Source: Microcella sp. | GTDB taxonomy: Bacteria > Actinomycetota > Actinomycetes > Actinomycetales > Microbacteriaceae | DNA: 64,000 bases | Direction of reading: 5' to 3' | Assembly: GCF_019739195.1 (NCBI RefSeq) | Contig: NZ_JAHHDS010000003.1 | Span: forward strand, 186,001-250,000 | Notes under the pieces: generated by a model | The model's input: the letters and a program-made list of their open reading frames with translations, nothing else | What the model was told of the DNA's origin: nothing | Databases searched by the model: none | Translations under genes and position numbers: made by a program | In this document: positions 10,037 through 20,593 of the stretch, piece after piece | Position numbering within the stretch: position 1 is the stretch's first letter | How the letters are laid out: the number at the start of each line of letters is the position of its first letter

Positions 10037-11269
10037 GTGTCAGTGAACGAGAGCACCCCCTGGGGCCGCGTCGACGAGACCGGAACCGTGTACGTCACCG
10101 ACGGCGGAGCCGAGCGGGCAGTCGGTCAGTACCCCGACGGCACCGCCGACGAAGCGCTCGCCTACTTCACCCGCAAGTACACCGAGCTCGAGGGCCAGGT
10201 TCGACTGCTCGAGCAGCGTGCGAAAGCCGGTGCGCCCGCACAGGACGTCGCGAAGACCGTCACCGCCTTGACGGCGGCTCTCGTCGAGCCCTCGGCCGTC
10301 GGCGACCTCGAGTCGCTGCGCACTCGGGTCAGTGCCCTGACCGAGAAGGTCGAGCAGCTCACCGAAGAGCAGAAGGCCGAGGCGGCAGCAGCCGTTGAGG
10401 CCGCCGTCGTGGAGCGCACGGCGATCGTCGAGGCCGCCGAGGCACTCGCCGCGAAAGACCCGCAGTCGGTGCAGTGGAAACAGCTCTCGGCATCGCTCGA
10501 CGAGCTCTTCACGCGCTGGAAAGACCACCAGCAGAACGGCCCGCGACTGCCGAAGAAACACGGCGACGAGCTCTGGAAGCGATTCCGCGCCGCGCGCACC
10601 ACAGTCGAATCGAATCGACGTGCGTTTTTCGCGGGTCTCGACTCTGAGCACAAGCAGGCGCGCAGCCGCAAACAAGAACTCGTCGATCGCGCTGCGGCAC
10701 TCGCACCGCAGGGCACGGCAGGCATACCGGCCTACCGACGCCTGCTCGACGAGTGGAAGCTCGCGGGTCGCGCCGGCAAGAAGGTCGACGACGCGCTGTG
10801 GGATCAGTTCAAGGCCGCTGGTGACGTGCTCTACGCCGCAAAGGCGGAGGTCGATGCCCGCGAGAACGAGGAGTTCGCCGCGAATCTGACGGTCAAGCTC
10901 GCCCTGCTCGACGAAGCCGCACCACTGATGACGGCCACCGACCGCGTCGCCGCACGTCGCACCCTGACGGCCATTCAGCGAAAGTGGGATGCGGCGGGCA
11001 AGGTGCCGCGCGACCAGGTCAAGACGGTTGAAGATCGTCTGCGAGCGATCGAGCTCGCGGTCAAGAAGCTCGAGGAAGAGCACTGGAACCGCTCTGACCC
11101 CGAGAAGAAAGCCCGCTCTGAAGGATTGGCCTCGCAGCTCGAGCAGGCAATCGCTGGCTTGGAAGCGGATCTCGCCGAGGCCACGGCCGCGAAAGACGCG
11201 AAGCGGGTCGCCGAGGTCACCGAGGCCCTGGAGGCGCGCAAGGCCTGGCTTGCCGCGGTCGACCGCTAG
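10037..11269 (+). CDS. DUF349 family coiled-coil protein
   Basis: 410 residues, rich in Glu/Lys/Ala and almost wholly alpha-helical. After an N-terminal beta-strand segment (GRVDETGTVYVTDGG) come repeated DUF349 helices with aromatic-anchored motifs (ELFTRWKDHQQNGPRLPKKHGDELWKRFRAARTTVE; LLDEWKLAGRAGKKVDDALWDQFKAA). The biochemical role of the family is poorly defined. I chose the GTG at 10037, 11 nt after a GAGGG motif. The frame is open 36 nt further upstream, but that part lies before the ribosome-binding site. It is conserved next to relA and the cyclophilin in related genera. Confidence 0.9.
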   Translation: MSVNESTPWGRVDETGTVYVTDGGAERAVGQYPDGTADEALAYFTRKYTELEGQVRLLEQRAKAGAPAQDVAKTVTALTAALVEPSAVGDLESLRTRVSALTEKVEQLTEEQKAEAAAAVEAAVVERTAIVEAAEALAAKDPQSVQWKQLSASLDELFTRWKDHQQNGPRLPKKHGDELWKRFRAARTTVESNRRAFFAGLDSEHKQARSRKQELVDRAAALAPQGTAGIPAYRRLLDEWKLAGRAGKKVDDALWDQFKAAGDVLYAAKAEVDARENEEFAANLTVKLALLDEAAPLMTATDRVAARRTLTAIQRKWDAAGKVPRDQVKTVEDRLRAIELAVKKLEEEHWNRSDPEKKARSEGLASQLEQAIAGLEADLAEATAAKDAKRVAEVTEALEARKAWLAAVDR

Positions 11270-11365
11270 TCTGCTGCTCGTTCTCGTCACCTGCGCTGCC
11301 GGAGGTTTTCCACACCGGGCGATCTCCTGAGCCGTCTCATGCGCCGGTAGGGCACACTGCCCGGC

Positions 11366-11920
11366 GTGACCTCACCCCTGAGACTCCCCCGGCCTCTCGA
11401 CCAGCGTCTTGCCCCCGCCGAGTTGCAGTCTGCGTTGCTCGACGGAGAACTCGTTCGACTCGGCACGAGCTTCCTCGGTCTCGATGAGCCCGACAGCCCG
11501 CGCGAACGGGCTCGCTCGCTGGCACCCGTGCTGGGCGATGTCCGAGCGATCGTGTGCGATCGATCGGCGGCCTGGGTGTGGGGGTGGGTCCCCCCACCCG
11601 CGGTCGCGTCGACCTGCGTATCGATCGACGCTCGCGTGGCCTCCCCGGTGCGGCGGCGACTGCGTGCTCGCGAGGCAGTGCTCGACCGCGACGAAGTGGT
11701 GTGGCTCGACGACGTGCGGGTCACCGCGCCCGTGCGCACGGTGATCGATCTGGCACGGCACGATGACGATGACGACGACGCCACCGAGGCGATCGAGGCC
11801 GCCCTGCGATCGAGCAGCGTGACCGCAGCAGAACTGAACGCCGCCGTGCACCGGCGTCCGGGTATCGCCTACGTGCGACGCGCTCAGCGCCGCATCGACC
11901 GGGCGATCAGCCGTTGCTGA
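11366..11920 (+). CDS. AbiEi-like / DUF559-type orphan protein, no toxin partner
   Basis: 184 residues resembling the C-terminal part of AbiEi-type antitoxin or VSR-like proteins common in Microbacteriaceae (core [19 protein letters not shown]). An N-terminal winged-helix domain is not convincing, and no AbiEii nucleotidyltransferase gene is adjacent, so a toxin-antitoxin role is not supported. A run of six aspartates follows the conserved block and sits in a GAT/GAC repeat. GTG start at 11366 with no Shine-Dalgarno. A CACACT hexamer lies 7 nt before it, which fits a leaderless message. Its 3' end overlaps the convergent relA by 14 bp. Confidence 0.65.
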   Translation: MTSPLRLPRPLDQRLAPAELQSALLDGELVRLGTSFLGLDEPDSPRERARSLAPVLGDVRAIVCDRSAAWVWGWVPPPAVASTCVSIDARVASPVRRRLRAREAVLDRDEVVWLDDVRVTAPVRTVIDLARHDDDDDDATEAIEAALRSSSVTAAELNAAVHRRPGIAYVRRAQRRIDRAISRC

Positions 11921-14162
11921 CCCGGTACACGTCGTAGACCGCGTCGATGCGTCGCACGGCGTTCAGGACCCGGTCGAGATGGGTGGTGTCGCCCATCTCG
12001 AAGACGAACCGGCTGATGGCTAAGCGGTCTCGTGAGGTGTTGACGCTCGCCGAGAGAATGTTGACGTGGTGCTCAGAGAGCACGCGCGTGACATCCGAGA
12101 GCAGCCCGCTGCGGTCGAGCGCCTCGACCTGAATCTGCACGAGGAAGACGCTCTTGGTCGTCGGCGCCCACTCGACGTCGATCATGCGATCGGGCTCGGT
12201 GAGCAGCGACTGCACATTGGTGCAGTCGCCCCGGTGCACGCTGACCCCCTGGCCGCGGGTGACGAAGCCGACAATGCTGTCACCCGGCACGGGGGTGCAG
12301 CACTTGGCGAGCTTGACCAAAATGTCGGGCGCCCCGCGCACGAGCACCCCCGAGTCGCTCGAGCGCACCGGCGTTCGCCCGCGGCTCGGAACGCTGAAGG
12401 GCTCGTCGTCAGACTCTGCCTCGAGGTGCAGCGTGCCGACGATCTTCTCGATCACCGACTGTGTCGAGACGTGCCCCTCACCGACCGCGGCGTACAGCGC
12501 CTCGACCGTCTCGTACCGCAATTGCGACGCCACCTGGCCGACGGAATCTTGCGACATCAGACGCTGCAGCGGCAGGTTCTGCTTGCGCATGGCGCGCGCG
12601 ATCGCATCCTTGCCCTGCTCGATGGCCTCGTCGCGGCGCTCCTTCGTGAACCACTGCCTGATCTTCGACCGTGCCCGGGTGCTCGTGACGAAGTTCAGCC
12701 AGTCCTGGCTCGGGCCGGCATCCGGGTTCTTCGAGGTAAAGACCTCGACCGAGTCGCCGCTCGTGAGCGTCGTCTCGAGCGGCACGAGGCGCCCGTTGAC
12801 CTTGGCCCCCATCGTGCGGTGGCCGACCTCGGTGTGCACGGCATAGGCGAAGTCGACCGGGGTCGCACCGCCCGGCAGCCCGATGACCTTGCCCTGTGGG
12901 GTGAAGACGTAGACCTCTTTCGCGCCGATCTCGTAGCGCAGGTTGTCGAGGAACTCGGTCGGGTCGCTCGTCTCAGCCTGCCAGTCGGAGATGTGGGCCA
13001 GCCACGCCATGTCGGCATCCGAGCGCTCGACTCCCGCGTCGCCGCGAGCAGCGCCCGCCATACGCTCTTTGTACTTCCAGTGCGCCGCCACACCGAACTC
13101 CGCCCGTTGATGCATCTCGTGGGTGCGGATCTGCAGTTCGACGGGCCGGCCGCCCGGGCCGAACACCGTCGTGTGCAGCGACTGATAGAGGTTGAACTTC
13201 GGCGTGGCGATGTAGTCCTTGAACCGGCCGGGCATCGGGTTCCAGCGGGCATGCACCGCACCGAGCACCGCGTAGCAGTCGCGAATTGAGTTGACGAGAA
13301 TTCGCACGCCCGTGAGGTCGTAGATCTCGTCGAAGTCGCGGCCGCGATGCACCATCTTCTGGTAGATCGAGTAGTACTGCTTCGGCCTGCCCTTCACCTC
13401 GCCCTTGATCTTCGCCTGCCGCAGGTCGTCTTTCACGGCGTCGATGACCTGCTGCACGAAGGCCTCGCGCTCGGGCGTGCGGCCCTTCACGAGACTCTCG
13501 ATCTCGACGTAGATCTTCGGGTGCAGCACCGCGAACGACAGGTCTTCCAGCTCCCATTTGATGGTCTGGATGCCCAGCCGATGCGCGAGCGGAGCGTAGA
13601 TGTCGAGCGTCTCCTGGGCCTTGCGCTGCGCCGACTCAGCCGGCACGAAGCCCCAGGTTCGCGCATTGTGCAGGCGGTCGGCGAGCTTCACGATGAGCAC
13701 GCGAATGTCTTTAGACATCGCGACGATCATCTTGCGCACGGTCTCTGACTGCGCGCTGTCGCCGTACTTCAGCTTGTCGAGCTTCGTCACACCGTCGACG
13801 AGCATCGCGATCTCGTCACCGAAGTCGGCCCGCAGCTCGTCGAGGCTGTACCCGGTGTCTTCGACGGTGTCGTGCAGCAGCGCCGCCGCAATGGTCTTCG
13901 CCCCGATGCCTAGATCGGCGAGAATCTGGGCCACCGCAAGCGGGTGAGTGATGTACGGCTCGCCACTCTTGCGCGTCTGGCCCTCGTGCGCCCGCTCGGC
14001 GACCTTGTAGGCCCGCTCGATCAGAGCGAGATCGGCTTTCGGATGCTGCGCGCGCACGGTGCGCATCAGGCTCTCGAGCGCGCCGGCCGGTTGCGCTCGC
14101 GAGAAGATGCGAGGCAGGAGCGCGCGCAGTGGAGGAGTCGACTGCTGGGTCGTATCCGTCAT
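11907..14162 (-). CDS. relA: Bifunctional (p)ppGpp synthetase/hydrolase (Rel)
   Basis: The long RSH-family stringent-response enzyme. The 751 residues contain an N-terminal HD hydrolase domain with the histidine-aspartate pair in [17 protein letters not shown] and downstream RLHNART. The synthetase domain ([31 protein letters not shown]) follows. The TGS domain ([24 protein letters not shown]), a conserved cysteine region ([14 protein letters not shown]) and a C-terminal ACT domain complete it. Both catalytic domains look intact, so it should make and destroy the alarmone. It follows secF by 45 bp and has its own promoter-like TAGAAT. Confidence 0.97.
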   Translation of the reverse strand: MTDTTQQSTPPLRALLPRIFSRAQPAGALESLMRTVRAQHPKADLALIERAYKVAERAHEGQTRKSGEPYITHPLAVAQILADLGIGAKTIAAALLHDTVEDTGYSLDELRADFGDEIAMLVDGVTKLDKLKYGDSAQSETVRKMIVAMSKDIRVLIVKLADRLHNARTWGFVPAESAQRKAQETLDIYAPLAHRLGIQTIKWELEDLSFAVLHPKIYVEIESLVKGRTPEREAFVQQVIDAVKDDLRQAKIKGEVKGRPKQYYSIYQKMVHRGRDFDEIYDLTGVRILVNSIRDCYAVLGAVHARWNPMPGRFKDYIATPKFNLYQSLHTTVFGPGGRPVELQIRTHEMHQRAEFGVAAHWKYKERMAGAARGDAGVERSDADMAWLAHISDWQAETSDPTEFLDNLRYEIGAKEVYVFTPQGKVIGLPGGATPVDFAYAVHTEVGHRTMGAKVNGRLVPLETTLTSGDSVEVFTSKNPDAGPSQDWLNFVTSTRARSKIRQWFTKERRDEAIEQGKDAIARAMRKQNLPLQRLMSQDSVGQVASQLRYETVEALYAAVGEGHVSTQSVIEKIVGTLHLEAESDDEPFSVPSRGRTPVRSSDSGVLVRGAPDILVKLAKCCTPVPGDSIVGFVTRGQGVSVHRGDCTNVQSLLTEPDRMIDVEWAPTTKSVFLVQIQVEALDRSGLLSDVTRVLSEHHVNILSASVNTSRDRLAISRFVFEMGDTTHLDRVLNAVRRIDAVYDVYRVSNG

Positions 14163-14183
14163 GCGCGCGTCCTCTCCCGCTAG

Positions 14184-14189
14184 ATTCTA
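14184..14189 (-). promoter_or_regulatory. Probable -10 element for relA
   Basis: TAGAAT on the minus strand lies 21 nt upstream of the relA ATG. The intervening sequence holds a GGGAGAGGA ribosome-binding site, so this would give a short-leader transcript separate from secDF read-through. Confidence 0.45.
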
Positions 14190-14207
14190 AGACGCGTCAG
14201 GTGAGAC

Positions 14208-15218
14208 TCAGCGCACAGCGCCCGACTCGGTGCGCACGACGCGCGGCCGGGTTCCCTGCTTCTTGACCTCGGGCTCGTTCTCGCGCAGGTGCACGTAGAG
14301 CGGAGCAGCCAAGAAGATCGACGAATACGTGCCGACGATCGTGCCGATGAAGAGGGCGAGGGCGATGTCGCGCAGTGTTCCGGCGCCCAGCAACAGCGAA
14401 CCGATGAACAAGATCGCGGCCGTCGGCAGCACGGCCACGATCGATGTGTTGATCGATCGCACGAGGGTCTGGTTGACCGCGAGATTCACCGACTGCGCGA
14501 ACGTGCGCCGCGACTCTGCACCGTCTTCACTCGTGTTCTCACGCACCTTGTCGAAGACGACGACCGTGTCGTAGAGCGAGTAGCCGAGAATCGTCAAGAA
14601 GCCGATGACCGCGGCCGGAGTGATCTCGAGCCCGAGCACGCCGTAGACACCCGTCGTCACGATGAGGTCGTGGAAGAGAGCCACGATTGCTGCCGCGGCC
14701 ATCTTCCAGGTTCGGAAGTACACCGCCATGACGAGGCTCGCGAGCACGAGGAACACCACGAGCGCGAGTATCGCCTGCCGAGTGATGTCGGCGCCCCAGG
14801 TGGCGCCAATAAACGACGAGCTGACTTCTGATTCACTGACTCCGTAGGCCTCCGCCAGGGCGGCACGCACCTCGTCAGTCTCAGCGGGCGTCAACTGCTC
14901 GGTCTGCACGCGCACCGAGTCTCCACCAACAATTGACACGCGCGGATTCGACCCCGCGACGACGGTGTTGACGGCATCGACAGCGATCGCCGTCGCCGCT
15001 GCGGAGCCCTGCTCGACCGCGGTCGTTCCCTGCACGCGGAACTCCGAGCCGCCGCGGAACTCGATACCGAAGACGAAGCCGCCGCGCAGCGCCGTGAGGC
15101 CGATCGCCAGGATGACAAAGAGTGCAGCAATGGCGTACCAGATGCGTCGCTTGCCGACGAAGTCGAACGAGCGGGCCCCCGTGTAGAGGTCATTGCCGAA
15201 CTGCGTGAGCCTGCTCAT
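14208..15218 (-). CDS. secF: Protein-export membrane protein SecF
   Basis: Works with SecD to pull preproteins out of SecYEG using the proton gradient. The 336 residues carry six predicted membrane helices, the first near residues 28-48, a large extracytoplasmic loop, then five clustered helices. The family signatures FGIEFRGGSEFRV and the ITPAAVIGFLTILGYSLYDTVVVFDKVREN motif of helices 4-5 are clear. The gene overlaps secD by 4 bp (ATGA), and the order yajC-secD-secF is the standard operon. Confidence 0.97.
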   Translation of the reverse strand: MSRLTQFGNDLYTGARSFDFVGKRRIWYAIAALFVILAIGLTALRGGFVFGIEFRGGSEFRVQGTTAVEQGSAAATAIAVDAVNTVVAGSNPRVSIVGGDSVRVQTEQLTPAETDEVRAALAEAYGVSESEVSSSFIGATWGADITRQAILALVVFLVLASLVMAVYFRTWKMAAAAIVALFHDLIVTTGVYGVLGLEITPAAVIGFLTILGYSLYDTVVVFDKVRENTSEDGAESRRTFAQSVNLAVNQTLVRSINTSIVAVLPTAAILFIGSLLLGAGTLRDIALALFIGTIVGTYSSIFLAAPLYVHLRENEPEVKKQGTRPRVVRTESGAVR

Positions 15219-16975
15219 CGTTCATCCTTCCTCTCGCCGTTCGCTTCGGCGGCTTTGCGCTCGGCGATCGTCTGGCGACGCTGGGCCTCTCGACTGCTGC
15301 TCGCGACCTTGACGCTCGACACGCCAGCCGGAGCCCGGAACTGCGCGCGACCGCGGTACACCGCACCGAGCGCTTTCGGGTCGAGCCCGCTGAGCGGATG
15401 CCCGCCGCCGAAGAACGAGGTGCGGCCGAGCAGCACCATCAGCGGATGCGTGAACATGATGACGATGATGAGGTCGACCACGGTCGTGATGCCGAGTGTG
15501 AACGCGAATCCGCGCACGTTGCCCACAGCCAGCACGAAGAGCACGACGGCGGCGATGAAGTTGATGACGTCGGAGATCAGGATGGTGCGAAAGGCACGCT
15601 TCCAGCCCGCCATCACAGCACCGTCGACGCTGCGGCCGTCGCGCAGCTCGTCACGAATGCGTTCGAAATAGACGATGAACGAGTCGGCGATCACGCCGAT
15701 CGAGATCACCAGGCCTGCGACACCGGCAAGCGACAGTCGGTAGCCCTGCTGATTCGAGAGGTAGGTGATGATCAAGTACGTCACGATCGCCGCCACGACG
15801 AGCGACGCCACGACCACGCCGCCCAAGGCGCGGTACTGGAAGAACCCGTACAGCGCCACAAGAATCAGGCCGATGATGCCGGCGATAATGCCGCTCTGCA
15901 GCTGAGAGACACCGAGCGTGGCACTGATGTTCTCGCTCGACTGCACCTCGAAGCCGATCGGCAGGGCGCCGAACTTCAACTGATCGGCGAGCACCTGGGC
16001 GCTCTCCTCCGTGAAGTTGCCGCTGATCTGCGGGCGCCCGTCGGTGATCGCACTGATCGTGCGCGGCGCACTGATCACCCGACCGTCGAGCACGATCGCG
16101 AACTGATTCTGCACGCCGACGCGCGAGACGAGACGCTCGGTGACGGTACGGAATTGCTGGGTTCCGTCGGCATCGAACTCGATGAAGACGCCCCACTCGT
16201 TGGTGGTGACGCCCGTCGACGAGGCGATGAGACCCGAGCGAGCATCCGCGATGCGCTCACCTGCGACCTCGACCGGGCCGAGAATGTACTTGATGCTCGA
16301 ATCCTGCTCGCACGTCACGAGCGGCTCGTCGACGGGCGCGACGTTGGCCCCGACGACGTCGAGCGAGGCGCAGTCGAAGCTGTCGAACAGCTCTTGACGC
16401 TCGGGAGTGATCCAGGCGAGGTCGCTCGCGTCGGTCGGCGAGGCGCTCGGAGTCGGCTCAGCGCTGGGTTCATCGCTGGGCACCGCAGACGGGTCGTCGG
16501 TCGAGGCCCCGTCGGTCGCCTCGGGATCGGACTCAGCCTCGGGGTCGGTCGCGCCTTCGTCGCCGATCACGCTGTTCGAGGCGAGGTCGGCAATGAGTAC
16601 GGCGCGGAACTCGAGCTTCGCCGAGCTCTGAATGCGCTCGAGCGTCTCGTCGTCGGGCTCGCCAGGAATCGAGACGACGATGTTCTGGCCGCCCTGGGTG
16701 TTGATCTCGGCCTCGCTCACGCCGCCGGCGTCGACGCGCTGACGGATGATCGCGACGGCCTGGTCGAGCTGCTCTTGCGTGACCTCTTCACCGCTCGCGA
16801 TCTGAGGGCTCAAGATGATCTGCGTGCCGCCCTCGAGGTCAAGTGCGAGCTTCGGAGTCCACTGGCCGTTGTTGAACAGCACGCTGGCGCCGTTGGCAGC
16901 GATCAAGGCGATGATGATGACGAGAAGCCAGACAAGCGATCGAATGGCTTTGCGCTCTGCGGTGCTTCTGGCCAC
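15215..16975 (-). CDS. secD: Protein translocase subunit SecD
   Basis: 586 residues. An N-terminal membrane helix (about 11-33) precedes the large P1 periplasmic domain, which starts with LALDLEGGTQIIL, followed by the P1 head and the five C-terminal helices. The RND-type GVAGLVISIGVIADSFIVYFERIRDEL motif includes the proton-relay aspartate. Residues about 138-185 form a Pro/Ser/Thr/Asp/Glu low-complexity insert within P1, seen in several actinobacterial SecD proteins but long here. GTG start at 16975. It lies 92 bp downstream of yajC, and a short 12-bp direct repeat occupies part of that gap. Confidence 0.97.
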   Translation of the reverse strand: MARSTAERKAIRSLVWLLVIIIALIAANGASVLFNNGQWTPKLALDLEGGTQIILSPQIASGEEVTQEQLDQAVAIIRQRVDAGGVSEAEINTQGGQNIVVSIPGEPDDETLERIQSSAKLEFRAVLIADLASNSVIGDEGATDPEAESDPEATDGASTDDPSAVPSDEPSAEPTPSASPTDASDLAWITPERQELFDSFDCASLDVVGANVAPVDEPLVTCEQDSSIKYILGPVEVAGERIADARSGLIASSTGVTTNEWGVFIEFDADGTQQFRTVTERLVSRVGVQNQFAIVLDGRVISAPRTISAITDGRPQISGNFTEESAQVLADQLKFGALPIGFEVQSSENISATLGVSQLQSGIIAGIIGLILVALYGFFQYRALGGVVVASLVVAAIVTYLIITYLSNQQGYRLSLAGVAGLVISIGVIADSFIVYFERIRDELRDGRSVDGAVMAGWKRAFRTILISDVINFIAAVVLFVLAVGNVRGFAFTLGITTVVDLIIVIMFTHPLMVLLGRTSFFGGGHPLSGLDPKALGAVYRGRAQFRAPAGVSSVKVASSSREAQRRQTIAERKAAEANGERKDER

Positions 16976-17053
16976 CTCAGGTACTCATTTCTTCACGGGG
17001 GTGTCGGGGCACGTTGGTGAACGGCGCGCCCCGCGCGGAACAGCGGTCAGCTA

Positions 17054-17079
17054 CTAGTCGTCAGTTGCTAGTCGTCAGT
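17054..17079. repeat. Tandem 12-bp direct repeat at the 3' end of yajC
   Basis: CTAGTCGTCAGT occurs at 17054-17065 and again at 17068-17079, a 14-bp period. Read on the minus strand, the second copy encodes the last residues of YajC plus its stop codon. The first repeats the same codons and stop just downstream, so it looks like a small tandem duplication of the gene's end. Confidence 0.7.
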
Positions 17080-17445
17080 GCTCGACGCGCGCTTGGGCTT
17101 CTTCGGCGGCGCGTCGAGGCTGGATTCATTGAGAACGGGGCCCGATGCGTCTTCGACGTCATCGGCGACCTCGTCGATCACCGGCTCGTCTTCGACGACG
17201 CGCGCGAGGGTCTGGCGGTGCACGCGCACCGTGCTGCCGGGGCTCGTCTCGATCGTGGCGACGTTGGTGTCGTCGTCGACGGCGACGAGCGTGCCGAAGA
17301 GGCCGAAGTTGGTCATAACCTCCGCGCCGGGCACCATCTTCTCTTGCAGCATCTCGAGCTCGGCCTTGCGCTTGCGAGAGTTGCGGAACATGAAGAAGAT
17401 GAGCAGGGCGAGGATGCCCAGCATGACGATCGTCAACGGATCCAT
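17068..17445 (-). CDS. yajC: Preprotein translocase subunit YajC
   Basis: A small accessory subunit of the SecDF-YajC complex. The 125 residues have one N-terminal membrane helix (about residues 4-20), then the conserved cytoplasmic block KAELEMLQEKMVPGAEVMTNFGLFGTLVAVDDD and an acidic, low-complexity C-terminal tail typical of actinobacteria. It is the first gene of the yajC-secD-secF cluster and is separated from ruvB by about 90 bp. Confidence 0.95.
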   Translation of the reverse strand: MDPLTIVMLGILALLIFFMFRNSRKRKAELEMLQEKMVPGAEVMTNFGLFGTLVAVDDDTNVATIETSPGSTVRVHRQTLARVVEDEPVIDEVADDVEDASGPVLNESSLDAPPKKPKRASSTDD

Positions 17446-17535
17446 GAGGGAGAAGCCTTTCGGGGAGTTCGACGGCGTGGCACTCGTGCGGGTGCCGGTC
17501 GGCGAGCAGGATGCTCAGCCGAGGCCCGCCGACAA

Positions 17536-18588
17536 CTATAGGTCATTGGCCGAGGCAGTCCGTGGCGGGTGCCCGAGGTGGGCCCATGCTCGTGAGGTCG
17601 CCACCCGACCGCGGGGAGTGCGCGACAGCAGCCCTGTGCGCACCAGGAACGGCTCGACGACCGCTTCGATCGTCTCGGCCTCCTCCCCCACTGACACGGC
17701 GAGGGTCGAGAGGCCGACGGGCCCGCCCTCGAAGCGCTCGACGATCGCGGCGAGCACAGCACGGTCGAGGCGGTCGAGCCCCTGCTCGTCGACGTCGTAG
17801 AGCTCGAGCGCGGCGCGCACCGCCGTGCGATCGGCCGCGCCCCCGTGAACGAGCGCGTAGTCGCGCACACGCCGCAGCAGGCGGTTCGCGATGCGAGGCG
17901 TGCCGCGTGATCGGCGGGATATCTCGGCCAGCGCGTCGTCGTCGATCGCCAGGCTCAGTAAGCGCGCAGCGCGCACGAGCACCTGATGCAGCTCTTCGGG
18001 TTCGTAGAACTCGAGGTGCGCCGTGAAGCCGAACCGGTCGCGCAGCGGATTAGGCAGCAGTCCTGATCGTGTGGTCGCGCCGACCAGGGTGAACGGCGCC
18101 AGCTCGAGTGGAATACTCGTGGCGCCGGCGCCCTTGCCGACCATGATGTCGACCCTGAAGTCTTCCATCGCGAGATAGAGCATCTCTTCGGCCGAACGGG
18201 CCATGCGGTGGATCTCATCGATGAAGAGCACTTCGCCTGGCACGAGCGACGAGAGCACTGCAGCCAGGTCTCCGGCGTGCTGAATGGCCGGGCCGCTGGT
18301 CATGCGCAGTGGTCGCTGACCCTCGTAGGCCACGATCATCGCCAGAGTCGTCTTGCCGAGGCCGGGAGGGCCCGCGAGCAGAATGTGGTCGGGGGTGCGG
18401 TTCTGCAAGCCCGCCGCCTCGAGTAGCAACTGCAGCTGACGACGCACCTTGTGCTGACCGACAAACTCGTCAAGACTCTGCGGCCGCAACGCACCCTCGA
18501 ACGCCAACTCGGCGTCGGATTCGGGTGTCGGACGCAGAACGTCGCTCACGAGCGCATCCCGTCGTTCATGACCGGCCGCCGACGTCAT
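17536..18588 (-). CDS. ruvB: Holliday junction branch migration DNA helicase RuvB
   Basis: The hexameric AAA+ motor of the RuvAB complex. The 350 residues carry Walker [13 protein letters not shown], Walker [10 protein letters not shown], the sensor segment [21 protein letters not shown] and the C-terminal winged helix ([17 protein letters not shown]). The ATG at 18588 overlaps ruvA by 23 bp. A GTG 39 nt further in (18549) would start at [10 protein letters not shown] and leave no overlap. The conserved region begins later, so the start is not decided. It is part of a ruvC-ruvA-ruvB operon. Confidence 0.96.
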   Translation of the reverse strand: MTSAAGHERRDALVSDVLRPTPESDAELAFEGALRPQSLDEFVGQHKVRRQLQLLLEAAGLQNRTPDHILLAGPPGLGKTTLAMIVAYEGQRPLRMTSGPAIQHAGDLAAVLSSLVPGEVLFIDEIHRMARSAEEMLYLAMEDFRVDIMVGKGAGATSIPLELAPFTLVGATTRSGLLPNPLRDRFGFTAHLEFYEPEELHQVLVRAARLLSLAIDDDALAEISRRSRGTPRIANRLLRRVRDYALVHGGAADRTAVRAALELYDVDEQGLDRLDRAVLAAIVERFEGGPVGLSTLAVSVGEEAETIEAVVEPFLVRTGLLSRTPRGRVATSRAWAHLGHPPRTASANDL

Positions 18589-19204
18589 CGCCGCGCCCGC
18601 GCGTCGGACCGAGGATGCTCAGCGCACGCCTCAGCAGCACCGGCAGCCCGGTCTGCGCGGCCTCGGAGTCGGCCTCGACGACCTGGGTCGCCGCGTCGAG
18701 TGCGGTGCGCTCGGGCCAGCCGAGGCCGGTGAGTGCCGCGACGAGTGACATGGTCACCGCTGCTGGCGGAGACGACTCTTCTGCCGATGCGGCTTCTCCG
18801 GCAGGCGCTGCGAGCTTGCCGGCGAGCGTCACCACAATGAGCTTCGCGGTCTTGGGCCCGATGCCGCTCACCGCGCGAAACGGCGCATCGTCGTCGGCCG
18901 CGATCGCCCGAGCGATCTGGTCGGGTGTCATCTCGCCGAGCACGCCGAGCGCCGACTTCGGCCCGACCCCCGAGACCGTGCGCAACAGCTCGAACAGCCC
19001 CAGCTCGACCTCGTCAGCGAACCCGAACAGGCTCATATCGTCTTCGCGAACCACCAGCGCCGTGTGCAGACGCACGGTGTCACCGGTGCGCAACTCTCGC
19101 CCGTGCCGCTCGGTCACCGCCACGGCATAGCCGACCCCCGCGACATCGATCACCACACGTGAGCCCGCACGGGCGATGAGGGTTCCCCGCAGGCTGGCGA
19201 TCAC
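18566..19204 (-). CDS. ruvA: Holliday junction branch migration protein RuvA
   Basis: The tetrameric junction-binding subunit that recruits RuvB. The 212 residues comprise an N-terminal OB fold ([28 protein letters not shown]), tandem helix-hairpin-helix motifs ([37 protein letters not shown]), a flexible alanine/serine linker and the C-terminal domain III ([22 protein letters not shown]) that contacts RuvB. It overlaps ruvC by 4 bp and ruvB by 23 bp, which indicates coupled translation. Confidence 0.96.
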   Translation of the reverse strand: MIASLRGTLIARAGSRVVIDVAGVGYAVAVTERHGRELRTGDTVRLHTALVVREDDMSLFGFADEVELGLFELLRTVSGVGPKSALGVLGEMTPDQIARAIAADDDAPFRAVSGIGPKTAKLIVVTLAGKLAAPAGEAASAEESSPPAAVTMSLVAALTGLGWPERTALDAATQVVEADSEAAQTGLPVLLRRALSILGPTRGRGDDVGGRS

Positions 19205-19794
19205 CCGTCGAGCCTACGGGCGCGGGTCGCCTTCTCCGCCGTTCGCCACGCCTGCTGGGCCGGTGTCAGACCCGGGGAACTCGGGGCCGACTCCCCCGCT
19301 GCTCGCGCCGCCGGACTCGATGACCCGCGCCACCCATGGCAAATGGCGAGCGCGAGAGCATCGGCGGCGTCGGCGGGCTTCGGCGGAGCATCCAGACGCA
19401 GAATGCGCTGCACCATCGCGGTGACCTGCTTCTTGTCGGCGCCGCCGTGACCCGTCACGGCCGCCTTAACCTCGGTCGGCGTGTGCAGAGTGACCGCAAG
19501 ACCGCGCGCGGCCGCAGCGTGCAGCACCACTCCACTCGCCTGTGCCGTGCCCATGACCGTGCGCACATTGTGCTGCGCGAAAACCCTCTCCAGCGCGACG
19601 GCGTCGGGCCGATGCTCGTCGAGAAGCAGCGCGAGTTGAGAGCCGATCGCGAGCAGCCGCTGCTCGAGTGCGAGGTCGGGGGCGGTCTGAATCACGGTGA
19701 CGGCGACGAGCGTCGCACGCCGGTTGGGCTCGATGTCGACGATGCCGACCCCGCAGCGGGTCAGGCCGGGGTCAACGCCGAGCACCCGCAGCAC
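19201..19794 (-). CDS. ruvC: Crossover junction endodeoxyribonuclease RuvC
   Basis: Resolves Holliday junctions by paired nicking. The 197 residues show the first catalytic aspartate in [15 protein letters not shown], the second acidic residue in [23 protein letters not shown], and the C-terminal pair in [14 protein letters not shown]. Motif spacing is normal. A Ser/Ala/Pro-rich C-terminal tail of about 30 residues is family-variable. It begins 3 bp after the stop of the YebC-family gene upstream. Confidence 0.96.
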   Translation of the reverse strand: MLRVLGVDPGLTRCGVGIVDIEPNRRATLVAVTVIQTAPDLALEQRLLAIGSQLALLLDEHRPDAVALERVFAQHNVRTVMGTAQASGVVLHAAAARGLAVTLHTPTEVKAAVTGHGGADKKQVTAMVQRILRLDAPPKPADAADALALAICHGWRGSSSPAARAAGESAPSSPGLTPAQQAWRTAEKATRARRLDG

Positions 19795-19797
19795 GGG

Positions 19798-20562
19798 CTA
19801 CTCGTCGTCGTTGTCGAGCTCGGCGCGAACCTCTGACGTCAGTGAGACGTTGGTGAACACGTTTTGCACGTCGTCAAGCTCGTCCATCGCATCGACGAGG
19901 CGGAAGAGCTTGCGCGCCGTGTCGACATCGGCCTCGATCTGCAGGTTGGCCACGAACTCAGCCTCAGCCGAGTCGTACTCGATGCCCGCCTGCTGCAGCG
20001 CCTCGCGCGCCGCGAGCAGGTGCGAGGGGTCGGTGATGACCTCGAAGCCCCCACCCTGGTCGATGACCTCCTCGGCGCCGGCGTCGAGCACAGCCATGAG
20101 GATGTCGTCTTCAGTCACACCGTCGGTCTTCGTGATCGAGATCACGCCCTTGCGGCTGAAGTTGTAGGCGACGCTGCCCGGGTCGGCCATCGTGCCACCA
20201 TTGCGCGACATCGCCGTGCGCACCTCGGCCGCAGCACGGTTGCGATTGTCGGTGAGGCACTCGATGAGCAGCGCGAGGCCTCCGGGGCCGTAGCCCTCGT
20301 ACATGATCGTCTGGTAGTCGACCGACTCGCCCGTGAGGCCCGCGCCGCGCTTGATCGCGCGCTCGATGTTGTCGTTCGGCACCGAGGTCTTCTTGGCCTT
20401 CTGCACGGCGTCGACGAGAGTCGGGTTGCCGCTCAGGTCGGCGCCGCCGATCTTGGCGGCGACCTCGATGTTCTTGATCAGCTTGGCGAACGACTTCGCG
20501 CGGCGACTGTCGATGATCGCCTTCTTGTGCTTCGTCGTCGCCCACTTGGAATGGCCTGACAT
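19798..20562 (-). CDS. YebC/PmpR family DNA-binding regulatory protein
   Basis: 254 residues of the TACO1/YebC family. Members act as transcriptional regulators or, in more recent work, as factors that ease translation of difficult proline motifs. The N-terminal [31 protein letters not shown] block and the [21 protein letters not shown] signature are diagnostic. It starts at the ATG at 20562 with a GAGGAG site and a TAAACT -10-like hexamer about 32 bp upstream. It precedes ruvC, as in most actinobacteria. Confidence 0.95.
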   Translation of the reverse strand: MSGHSKWATTKHKKAIIDSRRAKSFAKLIKNIEVAAKIGGADLSGNPTLVDAVQKAKKTSVPNDNIERAIKRGAGLTGESVDYQTIMYEGYGPGGLALLIECLTDNRNRAAAEVRTAMSRNGGTMADPGSVAYNFSRKGVISITKTDGVTEDDILMAVLDAGAEEVIDQGGGFEVITDPSHLLAAREALQQAGIEYDSAEAEFVANLQIEADVDTARKLFRLVDAMDELDDVQNVFTNVSLTSEVRAELDNDDE

Positions 20563-20593
20563 AGTGCTCCTCGCGGGTCTGCAGTGCCCCGTT

